The position numbers and the translations under genes were made by a program. DNA of 51,033 bases, from positions 1-51,033 of the forward strand of contig DATLVI010000019.1 in assembly GCA_035577545.1 (NCBI GenBank). Reading direction: 5' to 3'. Below the pieces are notes generated by a model. The model saw only the letters and a list, made by a program, of their open reading frames with translations. It ran no database searches and was not told the origin of the DNA. Origin of the DNA: Verrucomicrobiia bacterium (GTDB lineage: Bacteria > Verrucomicrobiota > Verrucomicrobiia > Palsa-1439). This document shows positions 49,836 through 51,033 of the stretch, in pieces (the stretch's first letter is position 1; each line of letters begins with the position of its first letter).

Positions 49836-51033
49836 ATGATGACAACCCAAACAATGCCGACGACAGCGAGTAGCGATATGCAACTGGTGGAATGGAGCCT
49901 GACGGGCGACCGCGACGCCTTCCGGAAGATCGTCGAACGGTACCAGTCATTGGTCTGTTCGATCACCTACAATGCCACGGGCAGCCTGACCTTGAGCGAA
50001 GACATCGCCCAGGAGACGTTCATCGCCGCGTGGAAACAGCTTCCCGAACTGCGCGAGCCGTCCCTGCTTCGCTCGTGGTTGTGCGGCATCGCCCGTTTTC
50101 TGGTTGGCAAACAACTGCGTCGACAAGGTCACGAGCCGATTCATGCGGCCGAGACCGTGGACGCGATCCATGAATTGGCGGCGCTCGAGCCATCGCCGGC
50201 GGCGCAGGCCGTGAGTCGTGAAGAAGAAGCGATCCTTTGGCGCGCGCTGGAGCGGATTCCGGATGCGTACCGTGAACCAATGATTTTGTTTTATCGCGAA
50301 CAGCAGTCGGTAGAGCGCGTGGCGGTGGAATTGGAATTGAGCGAGGATGCCGTGAAACAACGGCTCTCGCGTGGACGCAAGATGCTGCACGAAGAAGTAA
50401 TCTCGTTTGTGGAAGGCACCTTGAGCCGGACGGCGCCGGGCCAGGCGTTCTCGGGAGCGGTGCTGGCGGCGTTGCCACTGACAATGGGGTCGGCCGCGGC
50501 CTCGACAGCGAGTGCGGCGGCAGCGAAATCAGGTGTCCTGGCATGGTTGGCTCCGTTCTTGGGGATTTTCAGCGGAATGTTCGCCCATTGGCTTGTGGTG
50601 CGCGCCGCCCCGACGGAAGCCGAACGGCGGGCCCAAAAATTTGCGTTCACCAGCCTTTGGGTTTTCGTGCTGCTCTGGGCGGTGGCGGGCCAGATCGGAA
50701 TGGGGGCCTTACGCCAGCACTTGCAGTGGAGCGACCCGACTTATTATGTTGCGATGGCGGGCTACTGGTGGCTCTACGCCGTGATTGCCGTGACCATGAC
50801 GATTGTCATGATGCGGCGGTTTATTTTGCTTCGTCAACAGGGCGAAAAGGCCGGGGACATTCAACGACCCGGGATGGTTCCCTTGAATCCGGCGAGAAAC
50901 GCCGTGGTGATGGGCTGCACGACCCTGGCGTTTTTCTCGTGGTTGATTCCGTTGGCGTGGCGGACGCATGACACCGGCACGGCGATCGTCGTTACGGGAT
51001 TGATGCTCGGGTTGGGTGCCTGGCAAATCATCA
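49836..51033 (+). CDS. ECF sigma factor with C-terminal membrane extension (3' end cut by window)
   Basis: The frame is open from ATG ATG (49836/49839) through the window end, at least 399 residues. The first about 190 residues are an ECF sigma-70 factor: region 2 with LTLSEDIAQETFIAAWKQL, and region 4 VAVELELSEDAVKQRLSRGR (a clear helix-turn-helix). After a linker (LSRTAPGQAFSGAVLA ... ASTASAAAAKSG) come at least four predicted transmembrane helices: GVLAWLAPFLGIFSGMFAHW, LWVFVLLWAVAGQIGMGAL, WWLYAVIAVTMTIVMM and VVMGCTTLAFFSWLIPLA. An ECF with an attached membrane domain may be self-anchored and released by proteolysis, replacing an anti-sigma factor. No separate anti-sigma gene is visible before the window ends. 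Confidence 0.9.
   Translation, partial: MMTTQTMPTTASSDMQLVEWSLTGDRDAFRKIVERYQSLVCSITYNATGSLTLSEDIAQETFIAAWKQLPELREPSLLRSWLCGIARFLVGKQLRRQGHEPIHAAETVDAIHELAALEPSPAAQAVSREEEAILWRALERIPDAYREPMILFYREQQSVERVAVELELSEDAVKQRLSRGRKMLHEEVISFVEGTLSRTAPGQAFSGAVLAALPLTMGSAAASTASAAAAKSGVLAWLAPFLGIFSGMFAHWLVVRAAPTEAERRAQKFAFTSLWVFVLLWAVAGQIGMGALRQHLQWSDPTYYVAMAGYWWLYAVIAVTMTIVMMRRFILLRQQGEKAGDIQRPGMVPLNPARNAVVMGCTTLAFFSWLIPLAWRTHDTGTAIVVTGLMLGLGAWQII

Overview
This window looks like a chromosomal segment of a moderately GC-rich Gram-negative bacterium, most plausibly Verrucomicrobiota or a nearby PVC-type lineage. That placement is inference: there is no rRNA gene here. It rests on two PEP-CTERM proteins, a glycine-rich RRM protein, an Rsm22-type methyltransferase, many surface-polysaccharide genes and an ECF sigma factor with a membrane tail.

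Layout. Positions 1-5386 are housekeeping: two overlapping methyltransferase genes (the second Rsm22-like), a cold-shock gene with its own promoter, structured leader and terminator, dapF, a single-domain response regulator, a metallophosphoesterase and a ROK protein lacking its zinc motif. Positions 5387-10091 are an accessory zone: repeat-bearing non-coding DNA, an A+T-rich HEPN-like orphan gene, repeats upstream of it, a cloverleaf tRNA-like gene with an abnormal anticodon arm, three degenerate copies of the argH 3' end, a low-complexity helical protein gene and a phosphotransferase gene. Positions 10092-19369 hold argH and argG, several exported proteins, a HAD phosphatase, an RRM protein, a lactonase-fold protein, a tandem PEP-CTERM pair and an exported glutathione peroxidase.

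From about 19459 to 49681 nearly everything concerns glycans. The core is a plus-strand operon, about 23949-35233, followed by 35293-37640. Its genes mostly overlap by 4 bp or are separated by 20 bp or less. It encodes two sugar epimerase/dehydratases, a two-subunit transketolase, a zinc dehydrogenase, a HAD phosphatase, an APH-like kinase, methyltransferases including a TylC3/NovU-type sugar C-methyltransferase, a WbuC cupin, an SDR, a NUDIX hydrolase, a GT2, and a nucleotidyltransferase-kinase fusion whose domains are in the opposite order to HldE. Minus-strand operons supply glycosyltransferases and large membrane glycosyltransferase-like proteins. rmlA-rmlB plus an SDR and gmd make nucleotide-sugar donors. 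Together they suggest synthesis and assembly of an unusual, probably branched or higher-carbon, sugar-containing surface glycan.

The window ends inside an ECF sigma factor gene with a C-terminal transmembrane extension. The observations I consider most unusual are the repeated argH-tail modules, the aberrant tRNA-like gene beside them, and the transketolase-centred sugar operon with its domain-swapped HldE-like enzyme.
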